Source: Rotaria socialis
Taxonomy: Eukaryota > Rotifera > Eurotatoria > Philodinida > Philodinidae
Reading direction: 5' to 3'
NCBI GenBank assembly: GCA_905331475.1
Contig: CAJNYU010001940.1
Location: forward strand, 115,801-179,800
DNA: 64,000 nucleotides
Shown here: positions 61,013-64,000 of the stretch, one piece after another
Numbering within the stretch: position 1 is the stretch's first letter
How the letters are laid out: every line of letters begins with the position of its first letter
Translations under genes and position numbers: made by a program
Notes under the pieces: model-generated
Databases searched by the model: none
Seen by the model: the letters and a program-made list of their open reading frames with translations, nothing else
What the model was told of the DNA's origin: nothing

Positions 61013-63739
61013 CTCACTCTTTCTATTTGGTTGGCTGCTCGATTGGATCGCAGGCTTCGAAACAGTATCCTTATCTAAATATAGACTTATACAATTAATC
61101 CTTCGAATAGTTTATGTGGCGTATATTTAAACAATATAAAACGCTGGGACAAACTCATAGCATGGATATATACTCTCCATTATTTCTGACAACAAATTTC
61201 CTTTCAGTTTTGAATTAAAATATGTTTTATGAAGTTTACGACAGCAGATACTCAGTAATATCGTTATTGATGAGTTTAGTTTTCATCTGAAGCATCTGAT
61301 TCAGTCGCATCGTGACAGATAAAACAAGAAAAACAATTATGTAGAGTTGTGCTGTTTTATGAACAGTTATATATAGCTGTAACTATGACGAATAATTTCT
61401 AATGTCAAAAACTTACATGATGATCCTGTACTTCTCGATGTCAGTGAACAATCTTCAACTTCCTAAAGCAGTAAAACAATTTATAAAAAACGAAAACATG
61501 GTAATCAGTACTACATAGTCATCATATGCACCAGTCGTAGAAGCCAATGCTTTAAAAGTTTGCTGATATAAAAAATAAAATTATGAACGAAAGTAATAGT
61601 ACAATGGCATACAATTTTAAATACAAGTCACTAACCGTTTCAGTAGTAGAAGTATCCAGATCGTAATCATTCATAAGATAGTTTTCATTGGAATTGACTG
61701 CTTTTGCATTCTTATCTATTTCTTTCATATGAACATACGGTTTCACTTCTGAGTTTGGAAACTTCAGCTGATTCTTTCTGCGAAAAAAGGATAAGTATAC
61801 AACTTTATAACGAATAAAAATGTTTATGTTTAAAATCCATCCTGAGAAAATATGTCGTCAAACTATGTATTACGATAAAATTTGTCTGGTACCTTCGAAA
61901 TAGAATTAGAAGACTCGATGAATTCATTCAGAGTAAAATTAGCAGTGTATTTTATTCTTTACTTTAGTAACAAGTTATATGCTCAAATTAAATCAAATTC
62001 CTAAAAAAACATGAATTTATAACGATTCTTTTATATGTTTCACTCAAATGAAGTGTCAAATCAATCTGATCAAGTTCCGCTAACGACTTCGGGGAATTTA
62101 ATGATCTTATATTAGATTTTGTAAAGTATTTCATTGCATGTGATATTGATTTTAATTTTTGTGAGTATTAACAGTGTGTCATCAATTTTTGTTATACGTA
62201 GACCGATCAATTCGAAAGTTTGATGCCGATAAAATGCAATATTCTTGACAGAATTAGATATTTTACATATATTTTATGATTTGAAAATGACAAAAAGAAA
62301 TATTATACTCTGATAAAGAAAATATGCGAAAAGTAAATGGATAAAAACATACATCGTTAACGATTTAATATCGTATATGAATAATAAGAGAGAATCTGTA
62401 TGTTTATTGTATCTGAAGTATTGGTTTATCTTAAACTACCTGATTTCTTTCTATCGTTTTTCGTAGATTTTAATCAATTATTTACAATTTTGATATCTAC
62501 TGAAATATAGTCTATTTACTTTTAGTTAAGAAAATATAATTATTGCGAAATTTTGACAAGATTTGAAATTAAATAAGATTAACATCGTCACATACCGTTG
62601 ATTCTCTTGGCTTTTATTTATAGTAGATGGTGTCATTGTACGTGGAAATGATGAAGAAAACTGAAAAATAGAGCTGATTATTAATAAACCGTGACATATA
62701 TAAAATAAATACTGCTAATCCCTTCTCCACAATAATATCATTCAAACAGCTTTCATCAACATCGTAGAGTTTGACAAGCAATGTACCATTACTTGCTTCG
62801 CATGGTTCGATGTAGAAAGGGCTTGTTTGACGCAAATCATTCAGTTCTTTGTATGTTTCAAGAGCCATTTCATGATTGTTTAGTTTGTATTCAATACCAG
62901 CGAGCCTACATGGGATTGCTAAAGCAGGTAGTGTAGCAAAATATTTAAGTAAATATTTGAATTGAACTTCATCCACTTGAACTTCTTCTGTTATACCAAG
63001 ATCTACGTAAATAATAACGCACTTGGAAAGATGATTCTCCTTGATATAGACACGATGATAGACTTCTTCGTATTTGCTCACGCATGGTAGACCCGCAGCA
63101 ACTTTGTGCACCGTAAACGTTTCTGATACTGGATCAGAATAGTAAAAACTAAGAGAAAAGCGGAAACAAAAATCAATTTGCAATAAGATAAATGATGTAT
63201 TCTAGGAAAATATCCTACTCAAGTTGTTGGGTTAATGTGTCCATGCATGACATCATGCAATCGGGCTGTATGTAAATAGCATGTTTATGTCTATCGATGT
63301 TCGATACAAATCCAATCCAAATTTCATTATTCGTAAATAAAAATGGGTTTTCTTCATAATGAAAATCTACTGAAACAACACCAGAGCTACCAATATCCTG
63401 AAGCATTAGTTGATATTGTCTCTAGAAAAATTAAATTAAATTTTTGAAACAATATCAAAAATACACAAGGTCGATACTTCTTCAGCATCAGCTTCATCGC
63501 TCAATCTTATCACGTTGTCAACAGTACCGCTTTTATTGCCTTCTATTGTGCTCCAAGTGAAGTTTTTATAAGTATTAGGTAAAGCTAATTGGATCAATTC
63601 TTGTAACAAACTTTTAGAGAATTTTGTCTGAATAAAGAATAATAATGATATTTAATAAAGTTCAAAAAAATAGCAAACGCACGCTGTAGAGACTTTCGAG
63701 TGCAATCGATTGAATGCCTTCTGGGTTTTCCAGCAGCAA
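61013..63739 (-). CDS. Tudor-domain protein (probably 5' part of a Tudor-methyltransferase fusion)
   Basis: Exons, upstream to downstream: 63739-63683 (LLLENPEGIQSIALESLYS), about 63630-63482, 63424-63220, 63160-62720, 62660-62597, 61780-61638, 61556-61517, 61464-61420 and 61076-61013. The exon at 63424-63220 carries an SN-like start of an extended Tudor domain (EIWIGFVSNIDRHKHAIYIQ, then LTQQLE). The next carries the Tudor barrel (GLPCVSKYEEVYHRVYIKEN, VIIYVDLGITEEVQVDEV) and LPALAIPCRLAGIEYK. Such domains bind methylated arginine, often on Piwi or germ-granule proteins. The following exons encode a polar linker (KPYVHMKEIDKNAKAVN). The usual aromatic-cage position is not certain by eye. The 5' end is unresolved: an ATG at about 63872 opens only a short frame without a usable donor, so the gene probably extends beyond the window. 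Confidence 0.65.
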
Positions 63740-64000
63740 CTATGAAGATGACACAGATAGGTAGTCAAACATTGCAATAATAATAGAATACTGACATTCT
63801 ATATATTGTCTGTTATTTCATTTTCGTTAGTGCCTCCATCGATCACAGACGAATTCTCAACTTCATACATGGTGAATAAAATTGAAATCTAAACAAATAA
63901 AAAACGCTCTGGTTCAGTCTACTCGATATTAATATGAAACTTGTCACATTTATGTACAATAAGAAACAGCACAGAGTGAATGAATCAATAATACAAATAT

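Overview
The window looks like a piece of a bdelloid rotifer nuclear genome. This is an inference from content. The DNA is AT-rich, and most genes are cut by many GT-AG introns, often only 47-80 bp long. One gene encodes a histone H2A with a long extra C-terminal tail, the kind of H2A variant described for bdelloids. Kinesin-light-chain-type TPR repeats and an F-box/LRR-like protein of a type abundant in these animals are also present. An intron-free nucleoside transporter stands among intron-rich neighbours. Two N characters (47617, 53021) show this is an assembly.

Conserved part, 1-35445. In order: the 3' end of a TPR protein (+); CLHC1-like protein (-) head-to-head with a GMAP-210/TRIP11 golgin (+); ARPC3 (+); a tentative HUS1-like clamp protein (-) head-to-head with the long-tailed H2A (+); a mitochondrial FASTKD/RAP protein (-) head-to-head with dynein light intermediate chain (+); the tiny ribosomal gene RPL41 (-); ADAM10/Kuzbanian (-) head-to-head with a single-pass membrane Lys/Ser-rich protein (+). 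Divergent pairs separated by about 0.25-0.85 kb recur, so shared promoters are likely. The genes are ordinary cell-biology genes (Golgi tethering, actin nucleation, chromatin, mitochondrial RNA, dynein motor, ectodomain shedding) with no evident common pathway.

Accessory part, 36920-53560. A broken F-box/LRR-like gene (-) carries at least four non-autonomous mobile elements: a 143-bp element with an apparent 8-bp target duplication, a 1.1-kb foldback element, a 280-bp inverted-repeat element and a 356-bp element at a TA target. Part of its 5' flank recurs near 52.6-53.6 kb, where the second copy holds a hairpin MITE. Between these lie an intronless equilibrative nucleoside transporter, a tRNA-Asp(GTC), a decayed coding relic, and a novel-PKC-like kinase whose catalytic loop Asn is replaced by His.

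Last part, 53556-63900. Two related minus-strand loci encode class I SAM-methyltransferase-like proteins. The copy at 57.8-59.3 kb keeps the glycine-rich motif I and appears to be spliced to upstream Tudor-domain exons (61-63.7 kb), suggesting a Tudor-methyltransferase fusion. The copy at 53.6-56.1 kb has lost motif I and carries an in-frame stop, so it looks like a decaying duplicate.

All exon joins come from reading splice signals and phases by eye; no alignment, database search or transcript evidence was available.
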